Made by a program: the position numbers and the translations under genes. Under the pieces are notes generated by a model. That model was not told where the DNA came from. It was given only the letters and a program-made list of their open reading frames with translations, and did no database searches. A stretch of DNA of 64,000 nt from Heliorestis convoluta (GTDB lineage Bacteria; Bacillota; Desulfitobacteriia; Heliobacteriales; Heliobacteriaceae). Location: contig NZ_CP045875.1 in NCBI RefSeq assembly GCF_009649955.1, positions 2,461,501 to 2,525,500 of the forward strand, given 5' to 3'. Shown piece by piece: positions 44,935 through 52,890 of the stretch (its first letter is position 1; each line of letters starts with the position of its first letter).

Positions 44935-46269
44935 TTGTTTATCCTCGTCGTTGGATTGAACCACAAGTCAGCCACTGTGGAGATCCGCGAAAAGCTATCT
45001 TTTTCAGAAAACGAAATATGTGACGCGTCTATTCAGTTAAGGGAAGAAAAGTCAATTGAAGGTTGCTGTATCTTATCTACTTGCAACCGTACGGAGATTT
45101 ATGCCGCCTGCACCGATCTCGAAAGAGGACTGGCCTCTGTAAAAAAGTTTCTCTTAGACCGAGGAGAGCTTTCGAGTGAAGAGTTTAGTCGCTATTTCTA
45201 CGTTCATACTTTGTATGATGCCATTCGCCATCTTTTCCGTGTAGCGTCAGGTCTGGACTCTATGGTTCTTGGAGAGACCCAAATTCTTGGACAGGTACGA
45301 ACAGCCTATCAGAGAGCTTGTAGTGAGAAAGTAAGCAATGGAATTATCAATACATGGTTCCAACAAGCTATTACGGTAGGAAAGCGAGTTCGCACCGAGA
45401 CCGGAATCGACCAATTGCCTGTATCGACTTCTTATACGGCCGTTGAATTAGCACGTCAGGTTTTTGGCGATCTATCAGGTTGCAATGCTATGGTCTTAGG
45501 AGCCGGCAAAATGAGTGAGCTTACGCTGAAGCACCTAGTTGCGCAGGGTGTACAGAAAATCCTCATTGCCAATCGCTCCATCGAAAAAGCAGAAGAACTG
45601 GCATCACGTTGTGACGGAGAAGCCATTCCTTTTTCGCAAGTCTATGAGCGTATGAGTGAAGCTGATATCGTCATTTCCTGTACTGCAGCAACCCATTACG
45701 TGATTCGTCGTTCTTTTGTTGAAGAAGTAATGGACAGGCGAGCCCAGAAACCGATGTTCCTTATTGACATTGCTGTACCCCGTGACATTGACCCAGAAGT
45801 AGCCCAGGTATCAGGTGTCCATCTCTATGACATTGATGATTTGCAAAATGTAATTGATCAGAATTTAGAAGCGCGGCGCAAGGCAGCCATTGAAGCGGAA
45901 AATATTATTAATAAAGAAATTCATCAGTTTCTCCGCTGGTTGAACTCATTATTTGTTATTCCTACTATTATTGCCTTGAAAAGCAAAGGTAACGAGATCA
46001 AAGAAAAAGAACTGAATCGTGCTCTTTCCAAGTTAAAAAACCTTTCCGAGAAAGAGAAGAAAGTTGTAAGTTCTTTGGCCAGTTCCATTGTAAATCAGTT
46101 GATTCATGATCCCATTACGCAAATTCGTCAATATGCTGCAATGCCGGAAGGGCACTTGTATTCTGAGATCTTACAGAATTTGTTCTGCCTTGATGTGCCA
46201 GGACAACGTCAAAAGCACGTGGGACATCGTAAGCAAGAATATGTCGAAAAAATTCGCTGTCACGGATAA
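44935..46269 (+). CDS. hemA: Glutamyl-tRNA reductase
   Basis: HemA reduces glutamyl-tRNA to glutamate-1-semialdehyde, the first committed step of the C5 route to tetrapyrroles (heme, bacteriochlorophyll g, cobalamin). Its 444 residues include ILSTCNRTEIYA (catalytic Cys), VASGLDSMVLGETQILGQV, VLGAGKMSELTLKHL (NADPH site) and FLIDIAVPRDIDPEV. TTG 44935 gives the canonical start (FILVVGLNHKSA) and has GAGGG upstream; GTG 44926 would overlap it. The other hem genes are not adjacent here. It opens the photosynthesis cluster. Confidence 0.95.
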   Translation: MFILVVGLNHKSATVEIREKLSFSENEICDASIQLREEKSIEGCCILSTCNRTEIYAACTDLERGLASVKKFLLDRGELSSEEFSRYFYVHTLYDAIRHLFRVASGLDSMVLGETQILGQVRTAYQRACSEKVSNGIINTWFQQAITVGKRVRTETGIDQLPVSTSYTAVELARQVFGDLSGCNAMVLGAGKMSELTLKHLVAQGVQKILIANRSIEKAEELASRCDGEAIPFSQVYERMSEADIVISCTAATHYVIRRSFVEEVMDRRAQKPMFLIDIAVPRDIDPEVAQVSGVHLYDIDDLQNVIDQNLEARRKAAIEAENIINKEIHQFLRWLNSLFVIPTIIALKSKGNEIKEKELNRALSKLKNLSEKEKKVVSSLASSIVNQLIHDPITQIRQYAAMPEGHLYSEILQNLFCLDVPGQRQKHVGHRKQEYVEKIRCHG

Positions 46270-46459
46270 TTACGAAGGTTTTCGATTGACTTTGTTATCA
46301 CATAGGAAAAAGGTTTGGTAACTTCTTGCTAGCAATGAGATTGTATGCACATTTATAAGAAAAATTTTTAACAAAACGTAAAAATAGCATTAACAAAGAT
46401 CTAGTAACGATTTTGCTTGAAAAACAGCTTTTTTTGCGTAAAATGGACACTCTAGACTA

Positions 46460-46489
46460 TTGACTGTATATAAAGAAAGAAATTACAAT
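46460..46489 (+). promoter_or_regulatory. Sigma-A-type promoter for petJ
   Basis: TTGACT (46460-46465), an 18-base spacer and TACAAT (46484-46489), each one base from consensus. The start would be near 46496, giving a 25-base leader. Confidence 0.7.
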
Positions 46490-46520
46490 TAATATTGAAC
46501 TATATAGAGGGGGTGAAGTA

Positions 46521-46991
46521 GTGAAAAAACTACAACTGATTGGTCTAACTGGTATTCTTGGTCTTTCCATGGTAGCGCTTACTGCTTGTGGAGGTTCCAC
46601 GCCAGCACCGGCTCCTCAAGATGAAGAAGAGGTTATTGAGGTGCCAGCGGAAGAGGAAGCTGCTGAAGAGACTGCAGAAGAAGCTGAGGAAGCTGCAGAG
46701 GAAGCTGCAGAAGAAGGCGCTAGCCAAGTATCAGCTGCTGACTTAGAAAAAGGCAAAGCACTGTACATGGGAAGAGCAGCTTGTATCGCTTGTCATAAGC
46801 TAGGTGACGAAGGCCTTGTTGAGATCGGTCCTAACTTGGGTGATACTGGATCCAAGTTCACATCTGAAGAATTGGTGCAAATCATGATTGATCCTTCAGG
46901 TATGGGTCTAGACGCTTCAATGCCACCTGCGCCTATGCTAAACGATGAAGAGAAGAAGCTTGTTGCTGACTTCTTAGCATCTCTGAAGTAG
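46521..46991 (+). CDS. petJ: Membrane-anchored cytochrome c553
   Basis: Lipid-anchored cytochrome that carries electrons from the cytochrome bc complex to the reaction-centre P800. Signal peptide with lipobox LTAC (Cys23), then an acidic Ala/Glu-rich tether (about residues 34-67) that probably lets the heme domain swing. The heme motif is CIACH (88-92) and Met134 in ASMPPAP is the likely sixth ligand. In heliobacteria this protein is the direct donor to P800. GTG 46521 follows GAGGGGGTG. Own promoter and terminator; monocistronic. Confidence 0.94.
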   Translation: MKKLQLIGLTGILGLSMVALTACGGSTPAPAPQDEEEVIEVPAEEEAAEETAEEAEEAAEEAAEEGASQVSAADLEKGKALYMGRAACIACHKLGDEGLVEIGPNLGDTGSKFTSEELVQIMIDPSGMGLDASMPPAPMLNDEEKKLVADFLASLK

Positions 46992-47430
46992 CTTGCTTTC
47001 CTCTTGCGTACAGGGGAATACATAGCGATAGTTTTATTGATTAGTAAAGATGCCCCTACGGGGGCTCTTTTTTGTTCCCCTTAGAACGTGGAAATATAAT
47101 CCTGAAAAATCGTTAGACCATGAGAAACAACCGCTTAAAGTCTAAAAATACTGAATACGTTGCAGCACTTTTGTTAATGGTCTATACATAAAATAAATAA
47201 CGTGTTATTATACCATCGCGGGAAAATTTTATCTCATTAGGCATAGCATAGACCAAGCCTGTATATGTAGATTTTCGCTGCACAATGAACTTTACTCAAC
47301 ACACTGCTACCCCGGCGATCCGTTTATTCCACATTGTGTAACGAAAATGCGGGTAATGGAGGTTGCAGCTATGTAATATGGGAGCATGAAGAGTAGTTCA
47401 AGAACTTTACTATCAAAAGGAGGGGACATC
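46992..47430. other. Terminator of petJ and upstream region of the pet operon
   Basis: A GCCCC-TACG-GGGGC hairpin with a T-run (47052-47072) ends petJ. The rest of the 440 bases has no gene. It holds an AATAAC-GT-GTTATT inverted repeat (47196-47209) and ATTGTGTAAC (47333-47342), the latter also seen before bchM. I see no confident promoter. Confidence 0.6.
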
Positions 47431-47649
47431 ATGAAAGCACCAGATACTAAGGCGGGTACGATCAACTTGATCTTTCTTTCTGTCATAGCCCTGGTACTGC
47501 TTGGGCTCATGTTTCGAAGTTTCATGATGGGCGATTACGACGGAGCAACCATTTATATGGGCTTTTTGTTCATCAACTTTGGACTGGCTCTCTACACCTT
47601 TCGAGTGGCAGTCTTTGATGGTACTGGTTATAAGGAGGTCAAAGAATAA
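47431..47649 (+). CDS. Small two-helix membrane protein, first gene of the pet operon
   Basis: A 72-residue protein I do not recognise. It has two hydrophobic segments (about residues 10-29 and 38-57), short charged ends and no cysteine or heme motif. ATG 47431 has a perfect AAAGGAGG. Its stop overlaps the petC start (TAATG), so it is translated together with the Rieske protein. By analogy with the small single-helix Pet subunits of plastid b6f complexes, it may be a small subunit or assembly factor. This is inference from position alone. Confidence 0.75.
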   Translation: MKAPDTKAGTINLIFLSVIALVLLGLMFRSFMMGDYDGATIYMGFLFINFGLALYTFRVAVFDGTGYKEVKE

Positions 47650-48101
47650 TGGACAACAATGTATCTAGGAGGAAGTTTCTGGGTGGTTTAATCGCTGTGC
47701 CCACAGTAGCTGCACTGGCAGCACCATTGGCGGCTGTAGGTGCTTATGTATATCCTCCAGATTCATTTTTACAACCACCAAAGCCCAAAAAAGTAGGTAA
47801 CATTGCCGACTTAAAACCTTGGGATTCCATTCAATTTGGCTACAACCAAGCACCTGCTATGGTAATTAAGACAGACACCGATGATGTTGTAGCGTATTAT
47901 CTAAAGTGCACCCATCTTGGTTGTACTGTAGAAGTTCCACAAGGCAATTTAGATGGACAACAACTGGTTTGTCCTTGTCATGGTGGATATTTTGATCCTC
48001 TGGGCAATAACACAGGTGGTCCACCACCGACGCCTCTGAAGCAACTGGCCGTCACCATCGATGAGAACGGCGATATTATCGTTGAAGAAAGGATGGCGTA
48101 A
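47649..48101 (+). CDS. petC: Rieske iron-sulfur protein of the cytochrome bc complex
   Basis: Transfers electrons from menaquinol to the cytochrome c subunit. A twin-arginine signal (SRRKFLGG) and uncleaved N-terminal helix lead to a soluble Rieske domain with CTHLGC (Cys87, His89) and CPCHGG (Cys108, His111), plus disulphide Cys92/Cys110. A Pro-rich loop GPPPTPL closes the fold. Length (150 residues) is normal for heliobacteria. Co-translated with the preceding gene and two bases before petB. Confidence 0.97.
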   Translation: MDNNVSRRKFLGGLIAVPTVAALAAPLAAVGAYVYPPDSFLQPPKPKKVGNIADLKPWDSIQFGYNQAPAMVIKTDTDDVVAYYLKCTHLGCTVEVPQGNLDGQQLVCPCHGGYFDPLGNNTGGPPPTPLKQLAVTIDENGDIIVEERMA

Positions 48102-48103
48102 GG

Positions 48104-48745
48104 ATGAACTGGCTAGAGGAACGTTTACCGGGTATTGGCAAAGTAGTGAAAGATGTTAAAGAACACCCTGTCCCATCTCACACACTGAATGTTTTTTACT
48201 GCTTAGGTGGATTGACGCTTGTTGCATTTATTGTACAAGTTGTGACTGGTGTTTTCCTCGCAATGTACTACAAGCCTACACCAGAAGCTGCTTTTGCCAG
48301 CGTTCAAATGATTACCAATGAAGTTCGCTTTGGTTCTATGATGCGCTCTATCCATCACTGGGCTGCTAACTTCATGGTTATCTTCTGCTTCTTGCATATG
48401 ATGAGAGTCTACTATACAGGAAGCTTTAAGAAGCCCCGTGAAATGAACTGGGTTGCTGGATCTTTCTTGTTTATCCTAACCATTGTTATGGCCTTTACAG
48501 GCTACATACTGCCCTATGAGCAACTGTCTTATTGGGGTGCTGTTATCGGTGTTGAAACAGCGGGAGCTTTACCTGTTGTTGGTGAAATGACGAAAATCAT
48601 GATGCAGGGCGGTATTACCGTTTCTGAAGAGATGCTTAGTCGTTTTTACGTGCTTCATGTTCTTGTCCTACCAGCAATTACAATTGCCTTTTTAGTAGCT
48701 CACTTTATTATGATTCGTGTTCAAGGCATCTCTGATCCGATGTAA
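48104..48745 (+). CDS. petB: Cytochrome b6
   Basis: A four-helix membrane protein of 213 residues. The b-heme ligands are His84/His98 and His185/His200, with the x13 and x14 spacing of b6. Cys33 in FYCLGG is the residue that binds the extra covalent heme ci in b6-type proteins. Together with petD it is the split cytochrome b of the green-lineage type. ATG 48104 directly follows petC. Confidence 0.97.
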   Translation: MNWLEERLPGIGKVVKDVKEHPVPSHTLNVFYCLGGLTLVAFIVQVVTGVFLAMYYKPTPEAAFASVQMITNEVRFGSMMRSIHHWAANFMVIFCFLHMMRVYYTGSFKKPREMNWVAGSFLFILTIVMAFTGYILPYEQLSYWGAVIGVETAGALPVVGEMTKIMMQGGITVSEEMLSRFYVLHVLVLPAITIAFLVAHFIMIRVQGISDPM

Positions 48746-48757
48746 GGGGGGACGAAA

Positions 48758-49153
48758 GTGGAAAAGCAAAAAAAGTTTACGATACCTTTTATGCCGACGC
48801 ATATTACTACTGAAGCGGCTGTAACCATGGTTTTTATTGGGGTCTTGTTGATTATGTCTGGTGCTTTCCCCAAATTGATGCACGCACCAGCAGATCCGCT
48901 CGTAACGCCGATGAACTTAAAGCCTGAATGGTATATTCTTTGGGGCTATGCCATCCTTGAAATGGTACCGAATAAACTGTTAGGCGTAATATTGCCTGGG
49001 GTCTTGCTTGGTCTGTTAGTTGTTGTGCCATGGTTAGAGAGAAACCCTCATCGTCATCCGAAGAAAAGGGTTTTTGCTGTTACTGTCTTCTCTGCCATGA
49101 TTGTTCTCGTTGCCATATTGACCTACATCGGCGCAACTATTCAGTTTGGATAA
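48758..49153 (+). CDS. petD: Cytochrome bc complex subunit IV
   Basis: The C-terminal part of a split cytochrome b, 131 residues with three membrane helices. The quinol-site motif PEWY is present (KPEWYILWGYAILE). GTG 48758 follows AGGGGGGAC. Its fusion partner in bc1-type proteins is separate here, as in b6f. Confidence 0.96.
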   Translation: MEKQKKFTIPFMPTHITTEAAVTMVFIGVLLIMSGAFPKLMHAPADPLVTPMNLKPEWYILWGYAILEMVPNKLLGVILPGVLLGLLVVVPWLERNPHRHPKKRVFAVTVFSAMIVLVAILTYIGATIQFG

Positions 49154-49206
49154 ATGTGAAGTAGCTATTTTTTGGCAGTGAGAGATAAGAGCGAGGAGGA
49201 TTCAAG

Positions 49207-49908
49207 TTGGACAACCGTAAATTAATTTTGTTTGCTTCATCAGCCCTCCTGCTGGTTGGGTTGCTGATGACCCCGCTTTTGCAAGCAAAGGGTCAGGACT
49301 TTCAGGGTTCTCAGATCTATAAGACCTATTGTTATGAGTGTCATGGCGTAGAAGGTCGTGGTATTGATGGGCTACGCACAGCCACATTGAACAATGAAGG
49401 TTTCTTAGAAGTAGCTGACGATGATTATTGGGAGAAAACGATTCGCTTAGGTCGAGTTGTTCATGAAATGCCTGGCTTTGGACCGGAAGTTATCACCGAT
49501 AGACAACTAACCTATCTAGTTGACTATATCCGCTCATGGGCTCCTAATGTGCAACCTATAGAATTCAGTGATGAGGTTATTGCAGGAGATCCTGTGAAAG
49601 GGAAAGAATACTATGGTATGCTTTGTGCGGCCTGTCATGGACCGCATGGAGAAGGCCTGCTAGGACCGTCATTGACAGACCCAGCATTTTTAGCTTCTGC
49701 GAGCGACAACTTTATTTTGCAATCTACGATCAAAGGTCGCCCAGACACAACGATGCCTGGTTATCCGGATTCACAGGATCTACGCAATGTCGTTGCATTT
49801 CTCCGTACTTTTGAAGTGGAATTAGAAGATGGAGAACTGCCTGAAGATCTAGTTCTACCAGGGCAGTTTGTAGAAGAAGAGACTGAAGATGCTGAAGAAG
49901 CACAATAA
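49207..49908 (+). CDS. petA: Diheme cytochrome c of the heliobacterial bc complex
   Basis: The heliobacterial complex has a diheme cytochrome c in place of cytochrome f or c1. The 233-residue protein has an N-terminal membrane anchor (residues 6-27) and two cytochrome c modules: CYECH (42-46) with Met88 in HEMPGFG, and CAACH (140-144) with Met183 in TTMPGYP. The halves are similar, indicating a duplication. The tail is acidic. TTG 49207 follows GCGAGGAGG. Last core gene of the pet operon. Confidence 0.94.
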   Translation: MDNRKLILFASSALLLVGLLMTPLLQAKGQDFQGSQIYKTYCYECHGVEGRGIDGLRTATLNNEGFLEVADDDYWEKTIRLGRVVHEMPGFGPEVITDRQLTYLVDYIRSWAPNVQPIEFSDEVIAGDPVKGKEYYGMLCAACHGPHGEGLLGPSLTDPAFLASASDNFILQSTIKGRPDTTMPGYPDSQDLRNVVAFLRTFEVELEDGELPEDLVLPGQFVEEETEDAEEAQ

Positions 49909-49960
49909 TCATTTTTTAATGTAAGATTTATAGGGAAAGCAATCCTTGAGGAGGGGTAGA

Positions 49961-50221
49961 ATGATGAGAAAACTACTGAATTTCTTATTATACTGGAGGA
50001 ATTTTATTTTCTTATTATTCTATGCCCTCCTTGCTGCTTTTTCTTTTGATCTGGTTATGTCCTATTTTAGGCGATGGTTGCAAGGGGAAAGTGATAGTCT
50101 TTTCTTTGCATTGCTTGGATTGGGCGGTTTGATTGTCGGTTGTTATGGTCTTATGCGTTTTATATACCATCAGGATAAAAAGCGAGGTAGATTAAAACGA
50201 CAAATCCGTTGGTTAGAGTAA
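49961..50221 (+). CDS. Small two-helix membrane protein after petA
   Basis: An 85-86-residue protein, unknown to me. It has aromatic-rich helices at about residues 10-34 and 48-68 and a strongly basic C-terminal tail (KKRGRLKRQIRWLE) likely on the inside. ATG 49961 or 49964 follows GAGGAGGGG. It starts 52 bases after petA without an obvious terminator, so it may be the last gene of the pet operon. It is a second candidate small subunit or assembly factor of the complex. Confidence 0.72.
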   Translation: MMRKLLNFLLYWRNFIFLLFYALLAAFSFDLVMSYFRRWLQGESDSLFFALLGLGGLIVGCYGLMRFIYHQDKKRGRLKRQIRWLE

Positions 50222-50358
50222 TTGCTTCCCAACGGATTGTGAGCAGCTAACGCATCTGTTTTTTTGTCGCCTCTTCGGACCACGGATCCAATTCTGTATA
50301 CTTTATTTTAATTAACTAAGTGCGAAATTACGCGTTAGCAATATCTAGGGGGTCTGAG

Positions 50359-50832
50359 ATGGTTGCAGTTAGAGATCTATTTAAATTAGTGGCGGCGCTT
50401 TTGATATGTCTATATGCTAGTTGGCTGGGAGCAAAGTATACATTATCCTCCTTTGTATGGTATCACAACTTGAACAAGCCCTGGTTTAATCCTGCGGCTC
50501 ATACCTTTGAACCTGTATGGCTTATTCTTTATACGATGATGAGCCTGTCGCTTTTTTTAGTATGGAGACAAAGTCCTCAAAAAGATGTGCGCTTTGCTCT
50601 ATTCTTATTTGGTCTGCAGCTCGCTCTTAACGTGATGTGGTCTTGGATATTTTTTGGCCTACAATCCCCATTTTGGGCAACTGTCGAGATTGTGCTTCTG
50701 ATGTTTGTGATCGGAGTCACGATTTTTTACTTTTACCGCTATTCAAAGTGGGCAGCTATTTTACTGGTCCCTTACTTCTTAAGAACAGGTTATGAGGCCC
50801 TTTTGACATTTCTAATTTGGAGAATGAATTAG
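50359..50832 (+). CDS. tspO: TspO/MBR tryptophan-rich membrane protein
   Basis: A 157-residue, five-helix protein of the TspO/peripheral benzodiazepine receptor family, which binds porphyrins and helps control tetrapyrrole flow in phototrophs. WYHNLNKPWFNPAAHTFEPVWLILYTMM matches the family core; WSWIFFGLQSPFWATVEI corresponds to the WNxxFF region. ATG 50359 follows AGGGGG. It sits between the pet operon and bchJ, which supports a tetrapyrrole-related role. Confidence 0.9.
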   Translation: MVAVRDLFKLVAALLICLYASWLGAKYTLSSFVWYHNLNKPWFNPAAHTFEPVWLILYTMMSLSLFLVWRQSPQKDVRFALFLFGLQLALNVMWSWIFFGLQSPFWATVEIVLLMFVIGVTIFYFYRYSKWAAILLVPYFLRTGYEALLTFLIWRMN

Positions 50833-50881
50833 TTGATAAAGCTAGTTATAACTTTTTTAGCGTCTTTGATTACGTAAACTG

Positions 50882-50910
50882 TTGATCAATCTTAGCTTAT
50901 CTTGTATAAT
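50882..50910 (+). promoter_or_regulatory. Sigma-A-type promoter before bchJ
   Basis: TTGATC (50882-50887), a 17-base spacer and a perfect TATAAT (50905-50910). The leader holds CCTCA/TGAGG, a small hairpin that partly covers the SD GAGGGTG. Confidence 0.65.
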
Positions 50911-50962
50911 TCAACCAAATAGACGAATCGGTGCAACCTCATACGATGAGGGTGATTAACTA

Positions 50963-51553
50963 ATGACTATGGATACATCAAAAATTGGTCCTAATTCAAT
51001 TATCCAAACGGTCAAAGCGTTGCGCGAAGCGCAAGGTGAAGAAAAAGTTCATAAATTGTTACATAATGCAGAATTAGAAAAATATCTTCAAATATTACCA
51101 TCAGAGATGGTTGATGAAGAAGAATTCATCAGACTGGTACATGCCCTAGTTGAACTTTGTGGGTATGATGTAGCGAAAAAGGTTCTGCGAACTTCCGGGC
51201 AGTACACAGGTACATATTTACTTGAAAATAGAATTCCCAGAGTGGCCCAATGGTTGTTTGGAGTGGTGCCTAAATCTGTAGGCATGAATTTATTCCTAAA
51301 AGCAATTGGTAAAAACGCTTGGACTTTTGTTGGAAGTGGTAGCTTTACATATCAAGTTCAAGGGAATGAATCGTACATAAAGATTGAGAACTCCATCAAT
51401 AGCCGTGGGCTTCGTGCAGAAGAGCCGCTCTGCGCTTTCTATACAGGTACATTCGAAAAATTATTTCAAACTCTGATAGACCGGAAACTACAAGTGAATG
51501 AAAGTAAATGCATAGCTTGTGGTGACAATTTTTGCTACTTTGAAGTGAAGTAA
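50963..51553 (+). CDS. bchJ: BchJ, V4R-domain protein of bacteriochlorophyll synthesis
   Basis: A 196-residue protein with the V4R (4-vinyl reductase) fold at its C-terminal half: AWTFVGSGSFTYQVQGNESYIKIENS and FYTGTFEKLFQTL, ending in CIACGDNFCYFEV. BchJ was first named 4-vinyl reductase but is now thought to be an accessory or carrier protein; BchX/BciA/BciB do the reduction in other bacteria. bacteriochlorophyll g keeps an altered vinyl group, which makes its role here unclear. ATG 50963. Confidence 0.9.
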   Translation: MTMDTSKIGPNSIIQTVKALREAQGEEKVHKLLHNAELEKYLQILPSEMVDEEEFIRLVHALVELCGYDVAKKVLRTSGQYTGTYLLENRIPRVAQWLFGVVPKSVGMNLFLKAIGKNAWTFVGSGSFTYQVQGNESYIKIENSINSRGLRAEEPLCAFYTGTFEKLFQTLIDRKLQVNESKCIACGDNFCYFEVK

Positions 51554-51718
51554 TATCTGAAAATAATACATTTTGACTTTTGGACAGGTGTTCTAAAAGG
51601 ACAAAGTAGACAATACACTTCAAGCAAGAATGAAGTCACACACATAGGTGAAACAATCATCGCTTCTGAGATGAGGTGTTCGTTCCTATCAGTTTAATGA
51701 TGGAATGGGAGTGCCGAA

Positions 51719-52651
51719 ATGAGTGTTGAGATAAAAGAGCAAAGCGACAATAGAAAAGCTTTGCAGGAACAAGAAGCCCCTACCTACACACTGTGGCAGA
51801 TTCGCTTACAATTAACAAAGCCCCTTACTTGGGTTGGTCCTGTCTGGGCCGTTGCAGTTGGTACTGTCGGTGCTGCGCAAGCTGACCTAAGCATTGCAAC
51901 GATTCTTTGGTCCTTTGCACTTATGTTTTTAATAGGCCCTCTCGTCCTTGGAATGGGACAGTCCATTAATGACTACTATGACGCTGATGTAGATGCTATT
52001 AATGAACCCCATCGACCTTGCGCTCGGGAACCTAGATTCAAAGAACTTGCTATAGTTAATGTTTTTGTCTTGGGTATAGCTTCTCTTATTTTGTCTTTTT
52101 TCTTTTTTCCGATTGAGATATTTTATCTTGTTGCAGTAGGTCTCCTGGTTGCCTACATCTACAGCGCACCGCCCTTGCGACTAAAGCAAAACGGTTGGTG
52201 GGGGAACAGTGCTTGTGCACTAACTTATGTATCGCTACCATGGATTGCTGCGCTTTATCTTTTTGATAGTTTTTCAACAAATCAATTAATTCTTGCTCTC
52301 ATATATGCGATTGGTTCTCATGGCATGATGACCTTAAATGACTTCAAGAGTGTTGAAGGCGACAAGCGTAGTGGCCTCAAATCAATCGTTGTTTTATATG
52401 GTGTAGAAGGTGGACTTAAAGTATTACTCGCCATGATGACAATCTCGCAGCTCTTAGCTGCAGCCTTTGTTGCTTATCATGGTCAATACATAGGTGCAAC
52501 CATTCTAGTTGTATTGTGGTTAGCACAGTTTCCTTTTCAGCCCAAGCTGAAAAAGGATCCTAAAGCAATGGCGCCCTGGTATAACGCGACAGCCAATAGC
52601 TTCTTTATTATTGCTATGATGGTTGCTGCGTATAGCCTTAAACATTTATAA
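51719..52651 (+). CDS. bchG: Bacteriochlorophyll synthase (farnesyl-transferring)
   Basis: A UbiA-type prenyltransferase of 310 residues with about eight helices. It attaches the isoprenoid alcohol, farnesol in heliobacteria, to the bacteriochlorophyllide. The diphosphate-binding motif GQSINDYYDADVDAINEPHRP and the second Asp motif NDFKSVEGDKRSGLKS are both clear. ATG 51719 follows GGGAG. It lies directly before the pshA leader, consistent with pigment and reaction centre being made together. Confidence 0.95.
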   Translation: MSVEIKEQSDNRKALQEQEAPTYTLWQIRLQLTKPLTWVGPVWAVAVGTVGAAQADLSIATILWSFALMFLIGPLVLGMGQSINDYYDADVDAINEPHRPCAREPRFKELAIVNVFVLGIASLILSFFFFPIEIFYLVAVGLLVAYIYSAPPLRLKQNGWWGNSACALTYVSLPWIAALYLFDSFSTNQLILALIYAIGSHGMMTLNDFKSVEGDKRSGLKSIVVLYGVEGGLKVLLAMMTISQLLAAAFVAYHGQYIGATILVVLWLAQFPFQPKLKKDPKAMAPWYNATANSFFIIAMMVAAYSLKHL

Positions 52652-52700
52652 CTTTTTGATGGCACTAAATCCTTCCTTATCTTTTACAAGGACTTAGATG

Positions 52701-52849
52701 CTGTCGGGGTGCAACAAAGCTCATGTGAATGAGCGGAAAATACAGGAGGTGAAAAGAGAGTCTTTCTAACTACTCCAGGCCCCTAAGTGCACTTAACACA
52801 TTTTTTTATACTTTAATTTATTGGCACTTATCTTTTCTGTCGGGGCGCA
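52701..52849 (+). repeat. Direct repeat in the pshA upstream region
   Basis: CTGTCGGGGTGCA (52701-52713) and CTGTCGGGGCGCA (52837-52849) match at 12 of 13 bases, 136 bases apart. The second lies about 40 bases before the pshA start, probably in the mRNA leader. TATACT (52807-52812) lies between them. Confidence 0.55.
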
Positions 52850-52890
52850 GAACATTGAAAACTTCATACTTGGGTAAAGGAGGTTGTTCT

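Noticed and set aside
46620-46720. GCTGAAGAA-type repeats in petJ as a DNA repeat element
   Set aside because: They encode the Ala/Glu tether of the cytochrome and reflect codon repetition.
47365-47376. GGAGG followed by an ATG before the pet operon
   Set aside because: The ATG is followed at once by TAA, so no product.
52747-52770. Possible leader peptide before pshA (GTG AAA AGA GAG TCT TTC TAA)
   Set aside because: Only six codons, the SD touches the GTG, and no regulatory amino-acid pattern is visible.
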